Program-made: the position numbers and the translations under genes | DNA from: Saccharomycopsis fibuligera x Saccharomycopsis cf. fibuligera | Lineage: Eukaryota > Ascomycota > Saccharomycetes > Ascoideales > Saccharomycopsidaceae | NCBI GenBank assembly: GCA_001936135.1 | Contig: CP012816.1 | Span: 871,501 to 935,500 of the forward strand | Length of the DNA stretch: 64,000 nucleotides | Direction: 5' to 3' | The notes under the pieces: model-generated | Seen by the model: the letters and a program-made list of their open reading frames with translations, nothing else | Database searches by the model: none | Told to the model about the DNA's origin: nothing | Shown: in pieces, positions 10,271-19,644 of the stretch | Layout of the letters: the number at the start of each line of letters is the position of its first letter | Numbering within the stretch: position 1 is the stretch's first letter

Positions 10271-11176
10271 TCATCCATTGAATAAGCCCCAACTTTGCTT
10301 CACTTGGCTATTTTTCTCTAAACAACTACTATCAAGTTTCGGCTCCAACAAGTATGCTGCTTTAGAACATGGATCTAAAGATTTATACCGTAATGCATCC
10401 TCACCGCCAACATACTCGCTGAAGGTTGAACTTAGCGTTTCTAGAGTTTCTGCGGGCAATCTTTTGATTTTGTAAGCGGTGCTGATTGAGGAAAACCGGT
10501 GGGAATTTCTATTTCGGTTATTATTGGCACCTGGAGCAGTTGGCTGTTTAAAATCATTAGAGGCGCGGCTAGCAGTAGCTTTAGTGGCAAGTTGAGTAAT
10601 ATTAGCAGAAGAACCAGCTCCAGCAGTAGTACCAGATAAGCAACAATTTTTATATGAAGGAGGTGGTGGGGCCTTTTTAGGACTAACTACCAACTTCAAC
10701 CCAATTTTAACAAATTCCTGGCTATCAAAATTGGCAATATCACTATGCGCAGTCACTAATGGTGAGGGTGAAGAAGGAATGGTGCGTGGGAATCTTTGTG
10801 GTTTGCTGATTTTCAGAACAGATATGTTTCTTCTCGTTGAAGTGGTGTTGATATTTGCATCAATTATAGTAGTTGAAGCATTGGCGTTGGAATTGACAGT
10901 AGATGAGATATCGTTTTCTGCGGTGTCATCAATATATTCAAAATTTAGCCCAAAAGGACTGGGGTTTGATGACTGGGCGCTATCAATAGAGTGGGTTTTC
11001 TCATTTTGTATTCCAGTGAAGGTAGAATTCTTATGAGTACGTAAACTGGAGCTCGCCAGTTGTTTCTTAATACTGGCATTCTCCAAAGATTCATCAATTG
11101 TCCTCAAACCTAACCCCTTTGCAGAAGGCTTCTCAAGGGAAGGCCTTTTATTCTTAAATAACTTCTTCAACTTCAT
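10271..11176 (-). CDS. Unrecognised 301-aa basic, Ser/Asn/Pro-rich protein
   Basis: The ATG at 11176 opens 301 codons. The N-terminus is strongly basic (MKLKKLFKNKRPS), followed by a Ser/Asn/Thr-rich middle and an IGLKLVVSPKKAPPPPSYK segment near residue 160. The most structured part is the C-terminus (about 225-301), with RFSSISTAYKIKRLPAETL and SEYVGGEDALRYKSLDPCSK. No signal peptide or membrane helix is visible. I do not recognise the family and give no function. The intact frame and normal-looking codon choice support a real gene. Confidence 0.7.
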   Translation of the reverse strand: MKLKKLFKNKRPSLEKPSAKGLGLRTIDESLENASIKKQLASSSLRTHKNSTFTGIQNEKTHSIDSAQSSNPSPFGLNFEYIDDTAENDISSTVNSNANASTTIIDANINTTSTRRNISVLKISKPQRFPRTIPSSPSPLVTAHSDIANFDSQEFVKIGLKLVVSPKKAPPPPSYKNCCLSGTTAGAGSSANITQLATKATASRASNDFKQPTAPGANNNRNRNSHRFSSISTAYKIKRLPAETLETLSSTFSEYVGGEDALRYKSLDPCSKAAYLLEPKLDSSCLEKNSQVKQSWGLFNG

Positions 11177-12173
11177 TAAACACCCAGCTAGATTGTAGTT
11201 GGCTAGTTGGTGCTCTTGCGGGGACTTACACTTTTTGAGTCAGTCCTGACCATCAACCAGATTTTATACTCTTCCTGCTAGTGCTATTATCAGGCGGATG
11301 GAAGTTTGGCCCCACCTACATAAAAAGAAACAATGTCAGAGAATAGAGGTATTTGAAGGTGTAATTGACATTTTGGGAGTCAGTATGGAGCTGAAATCCG
11401 TGGATATCATCGCTTGGTGCACCATAGTGTTTCCATGAGGCATTTGACGCAGTGTTACGGAATGATGGAATGGAATGTTAATGTCAACGACGAGCGTGAG
11501 TCCAGTACTAAGATAAATCTGTCCACGGTAAAACATTAGCCTTCTGGCCTCTTCTATTAAAGGGCTATTAAAAAGCGATCCCCTAAGATCAACTACCTAG
11601 CTTGTCACTCATCAATTCATGTTTGCCTCTGAGTTGGAAGAGTGTTTCTTCGAAAACATTGTACCGCCACCGCGGGACTAACGAACCACACTCCATACTT
11701 TCTATAAAACTAAGTCAACATTTCAAGAGAATTAATATACTACTACAAAACAAAACAACAGTGCCCGAAATTTATTATTTACGTTCACAGCCCAAATTTC
11801 TAAACAATTGTTTATATCAATGGCTTGACAGCTATACAATTTCAGGAGCGCTTCGAGGATTCTGGCTTGCTGTTGACATTTTCCCTAATACAGTAACCCA
11901 ATTACTTATTGTACACACAATTAGCAATACTGCCAGATGACTGACTGTAGTTACATTGTAATGACAGCTGTCTGCTATCAGCCGCATGGATTAGCCTGTT
12001 GGTTTCAACACAATGACAGGCTTGACAGTTCTGTCTGTTACATATGCCATTATAAATAGAAGAATCGGCCTCCTCTCTCGGACCCAATTTTAAAAACTGC
12101 TGAAGTTATTGCAACTCACTCACCAAAAACAAACATAAACCTATAATACAATCGTAACCACCAAACCAACATT
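11177..12173. other. 1.0-kb divergent promoter region
   Basis: Upstream space for the unknown minus-strand gene and for the SPO12-like gene. An ORF at 11602-11940 lacks an ATG start and was discounted. Short inverted segments built on GACAGCTGTC occur near 11960-11970. No clear known operator was identified. Confidence 0.5.
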
Positions 12174-12596
12174 ATGACTGAAAGTAACATCCAAAGTTTA
12201 CATCCAATCCTCAAAAATAAAACAGCTGCTCAGCGCAAGGACTTTGAGAAGTTCAAGAGCTTCCGGTAAGTGAGGATCAACTTGCACGTTTCGGTAAATG
12301 GTTGATAAAGTATGTTACTAACTTGCTATCTCTCAAATTACAGAGCCAACGTGTATCATTCGCCCTCAGATGCCCTTGGTATATCGCCGTGCTCAGCAAA
12401 GCTTTTGGGCCATAAAGAGAAGCTATTTTTTAGGTATGTTAATTGTTCAATTTGGGCATACAATGTTAAAAAGAGCTAGCGGATTAGTAGATATGCTAAC
12501 TAATAAAACTGTAGCAAAGCAAAGGAAAGGTCGAATAACTTGAAGAGTACACTCGCAGCCATGAGGGACAGTCAAGAAGAAGGTGATGTATGGTAA
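12174..12596 (+). CDS. SPO12: Spo12-family mitotic-exit protein, 87 aa, three exons
   Basis: Spo12/Bns1 proteins act in the nucleolus in the FEAR network that releases Cdc14 at anaphase. The gene needs splicing: exons 12174-12265, 12344-12433 and 12515-12596. Intron 1 (78 nt) has GTAAGT, TACTAAC at 12316-12322 and CAG. Intron 2 (81 nt) has GTATGT, TGCTAAC at 12494-12500 and TAG. All joins keep frame and give 87 aa. The core SPSDALGISPCSAKLLGHKEK matches the Spo12 signature of S. cerevisiae (SP-x6-SPCS-x-KL-x2-HK-x-K). The protein is about half the length of S. cerevisiae Spo12 (173 aa) and has a short N-terminal part. A further donor (12588) and acceptor (12688) could replace the last two residues with 16 others, but no good branch site supports this. 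Confidence 0.85.
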
Positions 12597-13144
12597 TTTT
12601 GACTTGAGTGTATATACAGTTTTTTATACAATGTCTTGCGAAGATCAAAGAAGATGAACTCTTCATATCTACCGTACTATATCAACAGATCACTTTAACT
12701 CTTGGATATGAACCTTTTCATAAAGACAAGGTAAATTAACAACTTTCTGTCGGGAAAACGTATGTTGATATGTCCGATATCTTGATAGTCTCTGCTCCTT
12801 CATGCCAAGCAGCAAAATTGGTATCAGTATTAGTCACTATCAAAGAAACAAGCTTATCTACTTTAGCCTTAAATCTTATTGTATACTTCCCTCTATATAT
12901 AAATCAAACACAGTAGTTAGTTAATTACTAAAAGCAATAGATTCACTTGGTATGTTTTGGCTTATCAACAAAGACGAGGGTGTACACACCCGTATATGCA
13001 ATAACCCTACCTGCTGCAGTTGACTAACTTTTTTTTTGTTCCAATGTTCCTGAAAAATCACTAATCTTCTTCTTTAAATAATAATAGCGTACTACTATTA
13101 CTGCATTTGTTCCAAACAACCAAAATTATTTTAAGTAAAACAAA
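12597..13144. other. SPO12-like 3' flank and GUS1 promoter
   Basis: Holds a TATATATAAA box at 12894-12903 and the GGGTG-N4-CACCCGTA element at 12978-12994. No gene seen. Confidence 0.6.
12978..12994 (+). promoter_or_regulatory. 17-bp GGGTG-N4-CACCCGTA element upstream of GUS1
   Basis: GGGTGTACACACCCGTA: an inverted repeat GGGTG/CACCC with a 4-bp spacer, continuing as ACACCCGTATAT, which resembles the yeast Rap1 consensus. It ends 151 bp before the GUS1 ATG. A copy differing at two bases lies at 18427-18443. The binding factor is unknown. Confidence 0.5.
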
Positions 13145-15301
13145 ATGTCTAGTTTAGTTTTGGCTGGTAAAGCACAGCCAATTGCTTATGCTGCTTTAAT
13201 CGCTGCATCTTTTGTGAACTCTTCCACTGATGGTGCTATCAAGCTTGATTTCGTTGATGAGAAATCCGCCTCCAAAAACTCCAAAGACGTTGCTGCTGCT
13301 TTGGATGACAAAGTTTTTGGATCAGAAAATATTGTTCTTGCCTTAGCTGAAAAATACCCTGAAGTCTTTGGCTCCGGCACTGAAATTTCTTACTGGGTCG
13401 AATACGCTAGAAAATTGACCACTAAAAACTTCAAAGAATTGAGTGAAACTTTGAAAGCTTTGGATGCTCATTTGAACTTCAGATCGTTTATCGTTGGATA
13501 CAAGCCAACTGCTGCTGATGTTGCCATTTGGGGTAACTTGAGAGCTAACCCAATCGTCGGCTCTATCATCAAGAACAAAGTTTTCATCAATATTTCAAGA
13601 TGGTATAATTTCTTGGACAGTAACAGAAAATTCTCATTTGTTGCTGAAACTTTCACCCAAACTTTGACTGAATTGCGTAAAAAGGCCAAGGGCGGCAAAA
13701 AAGAAGGTCACAAGGCTAACTTTGACATTGATTTACCAGGTGCTGAAATTGGTAAAGTTGTTACTAGATTTCCTCCTGAGCCATCTGGATTCTTGCACAT
13801 TGGACATGCTAAAGCTGCTGTTTTGAATCAATATTTTGCCCAAGCCTACAAGGGTAAATTGATTATTAGATTCGATGACACTAACCCATCCAAGGAAAAG
13901 CTTGAGTTTGAAGAATCTATTCTTGAAGATTTGAGATTGTTGGGTATTAAGGGTGACAGCATTTCTTACTCTTCTGATTACTTTGATGTCATGTACGACT
14001 TGGCTGTCAAGATGATTAAAGAAGGTAAAGCTTACTGTGACGACACTCCATTAGAGCAAATGAGAGCTGAAAGAATGGACGGTATCAAATCCGGTAGAAG
14101 AGACGCTTCAGTTGAAGAAAATTTGAAAATTTTTGAACAAGAAATGAAAAACGGAACTGAAGAAGGGTTAAAATATTGTCTTAGAGCCAAAATCCAATAC
14201 GATTGTCCAAACAAAGCTATGAGAGATCCAGTTATTTACAGATGTAACTTGACACCTCATCTTAAGACCGGTAACAAGTGGAAAATGTATCCAACTTATG
14301 ATTTCTGTATTCCAATTGTCGACTCTGTTGAAGGGGTTACTCATGCTTTGAGAACCATTGAATACAAAGATCGTGATCCTCAATACTACTGGATGTTAGA
14401 TGCTTTGCATTTGAGAAAAGTGCACCTTTGGGAATTTGCTAGAGTCAACTTTGTTAGAACTTTGTTATCTAAAAGAAAGTTGCAATGGTTTGTTGACAAG
14501 AAATATGTTGGTGGCTGGGACGATCCAAGATTCCCAACCGTTAAAGGTGTCAGAAGACGTGGTATGACTGTTGAAGGGTTGAGAAACTTTATTATTTCTC
14601 AAGGTCCATCTAAAAACATTATCAACTTGGACTGGTCTTTAATTTGGGCAGTTAACAAAAAAGTTATTGATCCAGTTGCACCAAGATTCTCTAGTGTTTA
14701 CAAAGAAAACGCAGTTAAGGTGAACATTGTTGATGGACCAGCGGAACCATACACTGAGGAAAAACCAAAACATAAAAAGAACCCTGAGGTTGGTAAAAAG
14801 CCAGTTGTCTTCGCTAACAAGATCTTGCTTGATCAAGAAGATGCTGCTTTAATCAAGGATAATGAAGAATTGACTTTGATGGATTGGGGTAACGTTATTG
14901 TTCAAAAAATCACCAAGGCCGCCGATGGTACCACGGTTGAATCTATTGACGTTAAGTTGCACTTAGATGGTGATTTCCGTAAGACTGAAAAGAAATTGAC
15001 CTGGGTTGCTGATGTTGAAAGTAATCTTGTTCCAATTGACTTGGTTGACTTCGACCATTTGATCACTAAGAACAAATTGGAAGAAGGCGATAATTTCGAG
15101 GATTACATTACTCCACAATCCGAATTCCATACTGCTGCAATTGGTGATGCTAACGTTAAAAGTTTGAAAGTTGGTGACATTATTCAATTCGAAAGAAAGG
15201 GTTACTTTAGATTGGACCAACAGGCCAGTGACGGTAAGCCAGCTGTTTTCTTTACTATTCCAGATGGTAAGACTGTTAGCAAGTACGGTAACAAGAAATG
15301 A
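13145..15301 (+). CDS. GUS1: Cytosolic glutamyl-tRNA synthetase
   Basis: Charges tRNA-Glu with glutamate in the cytosol; in yeast it binds the cofactor Arc1 together with MetRS. The 718 aa match the family length. Residues 1 to about 190 form the GST-like Arc1-binding domain. The class I catalytic domain starts at RFPPEPSGFLHIGHAKA, with HIGH at residues 218-221, continues through FDDTNP and VEGVTHALRTIEY, and carries the KMSKS-equivalent LSKRK at 441-445. The C-terminal beta-barrel anticodon domain follows, ending near DGKTVSKYGNKK. Eukaryotic/archaeal-type GluRS is favoured over GlnRS by the N-terminal GST-like domain. Codon use is strongly biased, as expected for high expression. Confidence 0.95.
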   Translation: MSSLVLAGKAQPIAYAALIAASFVNSSTDGAIKLDFVDEKSASKNSKDVAAALDDKVFGSENIVLALAEKYPEVFGSGTEISYWVEYARKLTTKNFKELSETLKALDAHLNFRSFIVGYKPTAADVAIWGNLRANPIVGSIIKNKVFINISRWYNFLDSNRKFSFVAETFTQTLTELRKKAKGGKKEGHKANFDIDLPGAEIGKVVTRFPPEPSGFLHIGHAKAAVLNQYFAQAYKGKLIIRFDDTNPSKEKLEFEESILEDLRLLGIKGDSISYSSDYFDVMYDLAVKMIKEGKAYCDDTPLEQMRAERMDGIKSGRRDASVEENLKIFEQEMKNGTEEGLKYCLRAKIQYDCPNKAMRDPVIYRCNLTPHLKTGNKWKMYPTYDFCIPIVDSVEGVTHALRTIEYKDRDPQYYWMLDALHLRKVHLWEFARVNFVRTLLSKRKLQWFVDKKYVGGWDDPRFPTVKGVRRRGMTVEGLRNFIISQGPSKNIINLDWSLIWAVNKKVIDPVAPRFSSVYKENAVKVNIVDGPAEPYTEEKPKHKKNPEVGKKPVVFANKILLDQEDAALIKDNEELTLMDWGNVIVQKITKAADGTTVESIDVKLHLDGDFRKTEKKLTWVADVESNLVPIDLVDFDHLITKNKLEEGDNFEDYITPQSEFHTAAIGDANVKSLKVGDIIQFERKGYFRLDQQASDGKPAVFFTIPDGKTVSKYGNKK

Positions 15302-15681
15302 GTGGATTGTAAATAATATAGATACTATGCATCACTTAATATGATGATGAAGCTCAGTTTATTATGATTTGTTATCCAACTGTGATCTATCACTTTGTAC
15401 CAGCTATTCCTGTAGCCTTCTAATGACTTGACTGTATTGACTGTATGTTCTACCGCTGCACTGGCACCGAATAGGTACACCGGATGACCGGGCAACGACC
15501 GGAGCGTGCCAGCGATTGTTGGCGATCGATCAACTAACGAATTCGCTGGAACTCGACTTTTTCCCTCCTTTTTTCCACCTTGTTCAACTCGGGAAGAACA
15601 GAAAGAGAACAGCATTGAGCTTTTAATTGTCTATTCTCTAATAAATTTTAGCCCAATTTTTCCACATAATCCTATTCCACC
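15302..15681. other. GUS1-IPP1 tandem spacer
   Basis: 380 bp holding the GUS1 terminator and the IPP1 promoter. No gene or clear operator is recognised. Confidence 0.5.
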
Positions 15682-16545
15682 ATGGTTTACTCTGTTCGTC
15701 AAATCGGTGCCAAGAATTCTTTGGAATTCAAAACCTACATTGAACAAGATGGTAAGGTTGTCTCTCCATTCCACGACATTCCATTGTACGCTGATGAATC
15801 CAAAAAAGTTTTGAACATGATTGTCGAAATTCCAAGATGGACCAACGCCAAGTTGGAAATCAACAAGGAAGACGCATTGAACCCAATTATTCAAGACACC
15901 AAAAAGGGTAAATTAAGATTTGTTAGAAACTGTTTCCCTCACCACGGTTACATTCACAACTACGGTGCATTTCCACAAACTTGGGAAGATCCAAGTTCTG
16001 TTCACCCAGAAACCAAAGCTGCTGGTGACAATGATCCATTGGATGTTTGTGAAATTGGTGAAACTGTCGGTTACACTGGCCAAGTCAAACAAGTTAAAGT
16101 TTTGGGTGTCATGGCTCTTTTGGATGAAGGTGAAACTGACTGGAAAGTCATTGTTATTGATGTTAATGATCCATTAGCTGCTAAATTGAATGACATTGAA
16201 GATGTTGAAAGACACTTGCCTGGCTTGTTGAGAGCCACTAATGAATGGTTTAGAATTTACAAAATTCCAGACGGTAAACCAGAAAACCAATTTGCTTTCA
16301 CTGGTGAATGTAAAAACAAGAAATATGCTGAAGAAATCATCAACGAGTGTAACGAGCACTGGAACAAATTGATCAGTGGTAAATCCGAAACTCATGGTAT
16401 TGCTTTAACTAACACTACTTTGAGTAACACTGAAACTTATTCCGCTGAAGCTGCTTTTGCTGCTCCAAAGGCTGATCCAAAACCAGATGCCAAGATTGAC
16501 TCTTCCATCGACAAATGGTTCTTCATTTCTGGTGCTAGCGCTTAA
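15682..16545 (+). CDS. IPP1: Cytosolic inorganic pyrophosphatase
   Basis: Hydrolyses pyrophosphate released by biosynthetic reactions; it is an essential soluble Mg-dependent family I enzyme. The 287 aa match the S. cerevisiae length. The signature [12 protein letters not shown] places the metal-binding aspartates at D116, D118 and D121, corresponding to D115/D117/D120 of S. cerevisiae. Other active-site segments are [23 protein letters not shown] and EGETDWKVI. No targeting sequence is present, so this is the cytosolic form and not the mitochondrial Ppa2. Codon bias is extreme, as in other abundant proteins. Confidence 0.97.
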   Translation: MVYSVRQIGAKNSLEFKTYIEQDGKVVSPFHDIPLYADESKKVLNMIVEIPRWTNAKLEINKEDALNPIIQDTKKGKLRFVRNCFPHHGYIHNYGAFPQTWEDPSSVHPETKAAGDNDPLDVCEIGETVGYTGQVKQVKVLGVMALLDEGETDWKVIVIDVNDPLAAKLNDIEDVERHLPGLLRATNEWFRIYKIPDGKPENQFAFTGECKNKKYAEEIINECNEHWNKLISGKSETHGIALTNTTLSNTETYSAEAAFAAPKADPKPDAKIDSSIDKWFFISGASA

Positions 16546-16591
16546 GGATGCTGGTTCTTTCGAAATGACTGAATTCTTAATTTTCAGGCTG

Positions 16592-16608
16592 GTACAATAG
16601 TATTGTAC
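16592..16608. other. GTACAATA-G-TATTGTAC inverted repeat in the IPP1 3' flank
   Basis: Eight-base perfect arms around a single G, 47 bp past the IPP1 stop codon. It may lie in the 3' UTR near the poly(A) site. Confidence 0.6.
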
Positions 16609-16855
16609 GTAGATAGTCGCAAATATATGAGAAATAGAATTAATTAATTGCTTATTGTTGGCGTAGATGGCGAAGTTTCTGATTGTTAGTTAAAAGATAA
16701 GTTTTTTCAAAAGCAGTTCAGTTTTTGTAAACTTATTAGGGAGTGGCTTTTTACAAAGTCGGATAATAGACCAAATTTAAGCATTTAGCTGATCAATCAT
16801 GCGGTCAACAAAATTTCGATTTAGTCAACATCAATGAACAGGAAACCTTCCACGG

Positions 16856-16863
16856 TGACGTCA
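16856..16863. promoter_or_regulatory. TGACGTCA (ATF/CREB-type) site in a convergent spacer
   Basis: A perfect CRE palindrome. It lies between two gene 3' ends, where no known promoter is expected, so its use is doubtful unless an unannotated transcript starts here. Confidence 0.35.
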
Positions 16864-17124
16864 AACTGATACAAAATTTCCAGATTTGGGCGTTAAGTGC
16901 TACTACTCGGCGATTACCACATACGGCAATAAATAATGTCATTGAAGGGTACAAAACCCCTGCTTTAGCGGAGCAGCTGGTGGTTTATGTTTTTGTATGG
17001 TAGAATGCCAGTCTCTTCGTACGGGAAAGATTGAAGCATATGAAGGGTTCTTAGATGCAACTTTTGAGCAAAATCTCAGCTCTGTGAATATGGACTATTG
17101 ACCCAATATAATAGGGTTTTGTTT

Positions 17125-17146
17125 CATTACAAAAATCTTTGTAATG
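17125..17146. other. Perfect 9-bp hairpin
   Basis: CATTACAAA and TTTGTAATG arms around the 4-nt loop AATC, in the middle of the IPP1-TRP1 spacer. Confidence 0.6.
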
Positions 17147-17525
17147 TTACTAGCGGCACATGGTGATTCTACTGTGTACGATAAGTCTAGCAGTTGGAAA
17201 ACCTCTTGAACGCTTTAATGTGATATCGATTTCTTTTCTAGTGAGAATTTTAGCAAGCGACTTTATCAAAGGGGAAGAGTACTAGCGTAGCATGCTACAT
17301 GGCTTTACTTCAATCAAAAGAAAACGAAAAGTAGAATTGATAATCGATATATTATTCATTTTATATGCAAATGTCTATGTAGTTAACGTTTATTGAGATA
17401 AAATGTCAAAAAACGTATATTGTCTTTCCATCATTTCGTAATGAGAAAATTCTTAACAAACCTCTGTAAAAAGTCGAATAGTTGTGCATACAAGTTTTAT
17501 AATATCTTTAAAATTCCACATAATA

Positions 17526-18284
17526 TCACACGCTTCCCTCTCTAGCATTATTGATAAATGTCTCTATCTTAGCAAGGTCCTTCACTTTATTAGTCTCTAT
17601 CCCACTACTCACATCCACTCCAATAACCCCATTAACTTTCAGCACTGCTTCTTTAACATTTTCGCAACTCAATCCACCAGCTAAAACGAATTTCACAATC
17701 GCATTCGGGTTCAAATCATTGATTAAATCCCAATTCAAAGTTTTTCCATCCCCTCCCTTTTCGCTATCCAATAACAAGAGCAAATGCTTACCTATTTTTA
17801 ATATTTCGTTATTCAACACAGAAGAATCTTGTAAATCGCTGATCAAGTATCTGGAGATCACTGGTACAGACAGAAGTTCAGAAACGTAAAAAAGTTTGTC
17901 TTCGGCCCCGTGCAACTGAACAATATCTATGTCTGTTTCTGTGATGATTTGTTTAATGTCGTCTACGGACTGGTTCTGAAAAACCCCTACCAAGAATGGT
18001 CCATGCTTATGGAGTTCAGACTGCACATGGCTGTAATATTCAGCAGCGGACGTGTATGTATGCTCACCGTTGAGAAGGTTGGCAAAAAATTCTTTCTTGT
18101 TGAAATTCGGGTTCCTGATATCACGAGCTGTTTTGACTAGTTGGGAGATTTGTTTAGCTACTTGGTGATCAATGGTTCTAGATCTTCCAGGAACTAAAAT
18201 CACTCCAAGGAGATCGGCTTGATGGTTAATTGCTTGTTGAGCAGCTTCGCGGGTCTGGAGACCGCATGTTTTTACCAATACCAT
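17526..18284 (-). CDS. TRP1: Phosphoribosylanthranilate isomerase
   Basis: Catalyses isomerisation of N-(5-phosphoribosyl)anthranilate to CdRP, a middle step of tryptophan synthesis. The 252 aa form a monofunctional TIM barrel. VKTCGLQ at the start holds the catalytic cysteine region, followed by LLGVILVPGRSRTI, then IDIVQLHG, LLLDSEKGGDGKTLNW and VLAGGLSCENV, with GVDVSSGIE near the end binding phosphate. The length exceeds S. cerevisiae Trp1 (224 aa) because of a loop near residues 70-95. A CTG codon falls at residue 138 (EL-x-SVPVI); in a CTG-Ser organism this is Ser. It shares a 349-bp divergent promoter with UBA3. Confidence 0.95.
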   Translation of the reverse strand: MVLVKTCGLQTREAAQQAINHQADLLGVILVPGRSRTIDHQVAKQISQLVKTARDIRNPNFNKKEFFANLLNGEHTYTSAAEYYSHVQSELHKHGPFLVGVFQNQSVDDIKQIITETDIDIVQLHGAEDKLFYVSELLSVPVISRYLISDLQDSSVLNNEILKIGKHLLLLLDSEKGGDGKTLNWDLINDLNPNAIVKFVLAGGLSCENVKEAVLKVNGVIGVDVSSGIETNKVKDLAKIETFINNAREGSV

Positions 18285-18633
18285 TATAATTTTTTGGTTA
18301 TTGGTTTTGGTCTGAGTGCTTTGCTAAACTGATGGATGTTGTTGCTTTTTATAGCTTCCTTGATGTTGAAGTGCTTTTCACTAGTGAGATTAAACATCAA
18401 TGATTGAAAATTATGAGTAAGATACAGGGTGCAGACACCCGTAGTGGCCTGATAGTCACGTTGGCTAATACATTGCAAAATGATCCAAAATAATAAGCAG
18501 CGATGAGCATTAGCAGAGAAGTCTCTGGGTCATCGATAACCAGTATTTAGATACCATTTTCTTGATAAGCTGCCAGTATACTAAGCCTTAATAATCAAAT
18601 TCTATTAGTTTCCAATAGCTCGCACGATACCAC
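18285..18633. promoter_or_regulatory. TRP1-UBA3 divergent promoter
   Basis: 349 bp between the two ATG codons. It holds the GGGTG-N4-CACCCGTA element; no Gcn4 TGACTCA site is seen. Confidence 0.6.
18427..18443 (+). promoter_or_regulatory. 17-bp GGGTG-N4-CACCCGTA element upstream of TRP1/UBA3
   Basis: GGGTGCAGACACCCGTA, identical to the GUS1 copy at 15 of 17 bases with the same 4-bp spacer. It lies 143 bp from the TRP1 ATG and 191 bp from the UBA3 ATG. Confidence 0.5.
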
Positions 18634-19644
18634 ATGCATAAGAGGCAGAAAATGTCAAATATAAGGAACGAGTCTTCCATCGCCCCATTCTTGACCCATG
18701 CGGGTCCATTCACTGACCCAGCTTTCGCCAATGATGTTCAAAGTAATTTGAGCGAGCTTCATAGCAAAAAAGTACTAATATTGGGAGCTGGCGGCCTTGG
18801 ATGCGAAATACTTAAGAACATGTCATTGTCAGGTTTCAAAAATATCCATATTATTGATATGGATACCATTGATATTTCTAATTTGAATCGCCAGTTTTTA
18901 TTTAGAGTTAAGGATATTGGTAAACCTAAAGCTACTGTGGCGGCGCAATTTGTTCAACAACGAGTTAGTAATGTTAAAATCACTTCACATTTTAAGAAAC
19001 TTCAAGAAATGCCAGTGAAATTCTATCAGCAATTTGATCTAATTATTTCGGGATTAGATAATGTGGAAGCGCGAAGATGGATCAATTCACTTGTGGTAAG
19101 CTTGTATGATGAAACGGTAGATGAGTCACTTATACCGATAATTGATGGTGGCACCGAGGGCTTTAGAGGCCAATCAAGAATAATCTTTGCAAGGATTACC
19201 AGTTGCTACGAATGTAATTTAGACCTTTCTCCAGCTGCGAAAACTTATCCAGTATGTACTATAGCCAATACTCCGCGATTGCCCGAACATTGCATTGAAT
19301 ACGTGAATTTAATTGAATGGCCAAAACAGTTTCCTAAGGAGAAATTTGATGCTGATAACCCAGAACATGTTACGTGGTTGTTTGAGAAATCACTAGCTAG
19401 AGCCAAACTGTTCAATATTGAAGGCGTCACGAGATCATTGAGCTTGGGGGTGGTTAAAAACATTATACCGTCAATAGCTAGTACTAATGCTGTGATTGCT
19501 GCTAGTTGTGTTAATGAAGCCTTCAAGTTGCTTACCAGTAGTAATCCAACGCTAGAGTATTGCATGCAGTATGCTGGTGACGGTGAGCCATACACGTTAG
19601 TGTTCGAGCCAGAAAGAAAAGAGAATTGTCCTATCTGCAATTAG
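18634..19644 (+). CDS. UBA3: NEDD8/Rub1-activating enzyme E1, catalytic subunit
   Basis: With Ula1 it activates Rub1/NEDD8 for transfer to cullins. The 336 aa contain the ThiF-type nucleotide fold VLILGAGGLGCEILKN and DMDTIDISNLNRQFLFR. The active-site cysteine is C208 in YPVCTIANTPRLPEHCIEY, and a zinc site is made by CYEC and the C-terminal CPIC. The segment GVTRSLSLGVVKNIIPSIAST is typical of Uba3. The protein ends right after CPIC and lacks the C-terminal ubiquitin-fold domain of animal UBA3, as in S. cerevisiae (299 aa). A second in-frame ATG at 18652 is an alternative start. A CTG codon lies at residue 259, where homologues vary. Confidence 0.93.
   Translation: MHKRQKMSNIRNESSIAPFLTHAGPFTDPAFANDVQSNLSELHSKKVLILGAGGLGCEILKNMSLSGFKNIHIIDMDTIDISNLNRQFLFRVKDIGKPKATVAAQFVQQRVSNVKITSHFKKLQEMPVKFYQQFDLIISGLDNVEARRWINSLVVSLYDETVDESLIPIIDGGTEGFRGQSRIIFARITSCYECNLDLSPAAKTYPVCTIANTPRLPEHCIEYVNLIEWPKQFPKEKFDADNPEHVTWLFEKSLARAKLFNIEGVTRSLSLGVVKNIIPSIASTNAVIAASCVNEAFKLLTSSNPTLEYCMQYAGDGEPYTLVFEPERKENCPICN

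Larger units (their letters stand above)
16546..17525. other. Long convergent IPP1-TRP1 spacer rich in palindromes
   Basis: 980 bp between two 3' ends, which is long for a yeast convergent spacer. It contains a hairpin just past IPP1, a full TGACGTCA box, a 9-bp hairpin, and the 12-bp palindrome GTAGCATGCTAC at 17287-17298. No ORF above 60 codons or recognisable ncRNA motif was found. Confidence 0.55.

Noticed and set aside
11602-11940. Plus-strand ORF of 112 codons
   Set aside because: No ATG start and no family resemblance; it overlaps promoter space.
12588-12739. Third intron and alternative C-terminus for the SPO12-like gene
   Set aside because: A GTATGG donor and CAG acceptor exist and stay in frame, but there is no acceptable branch site before the acceptor.
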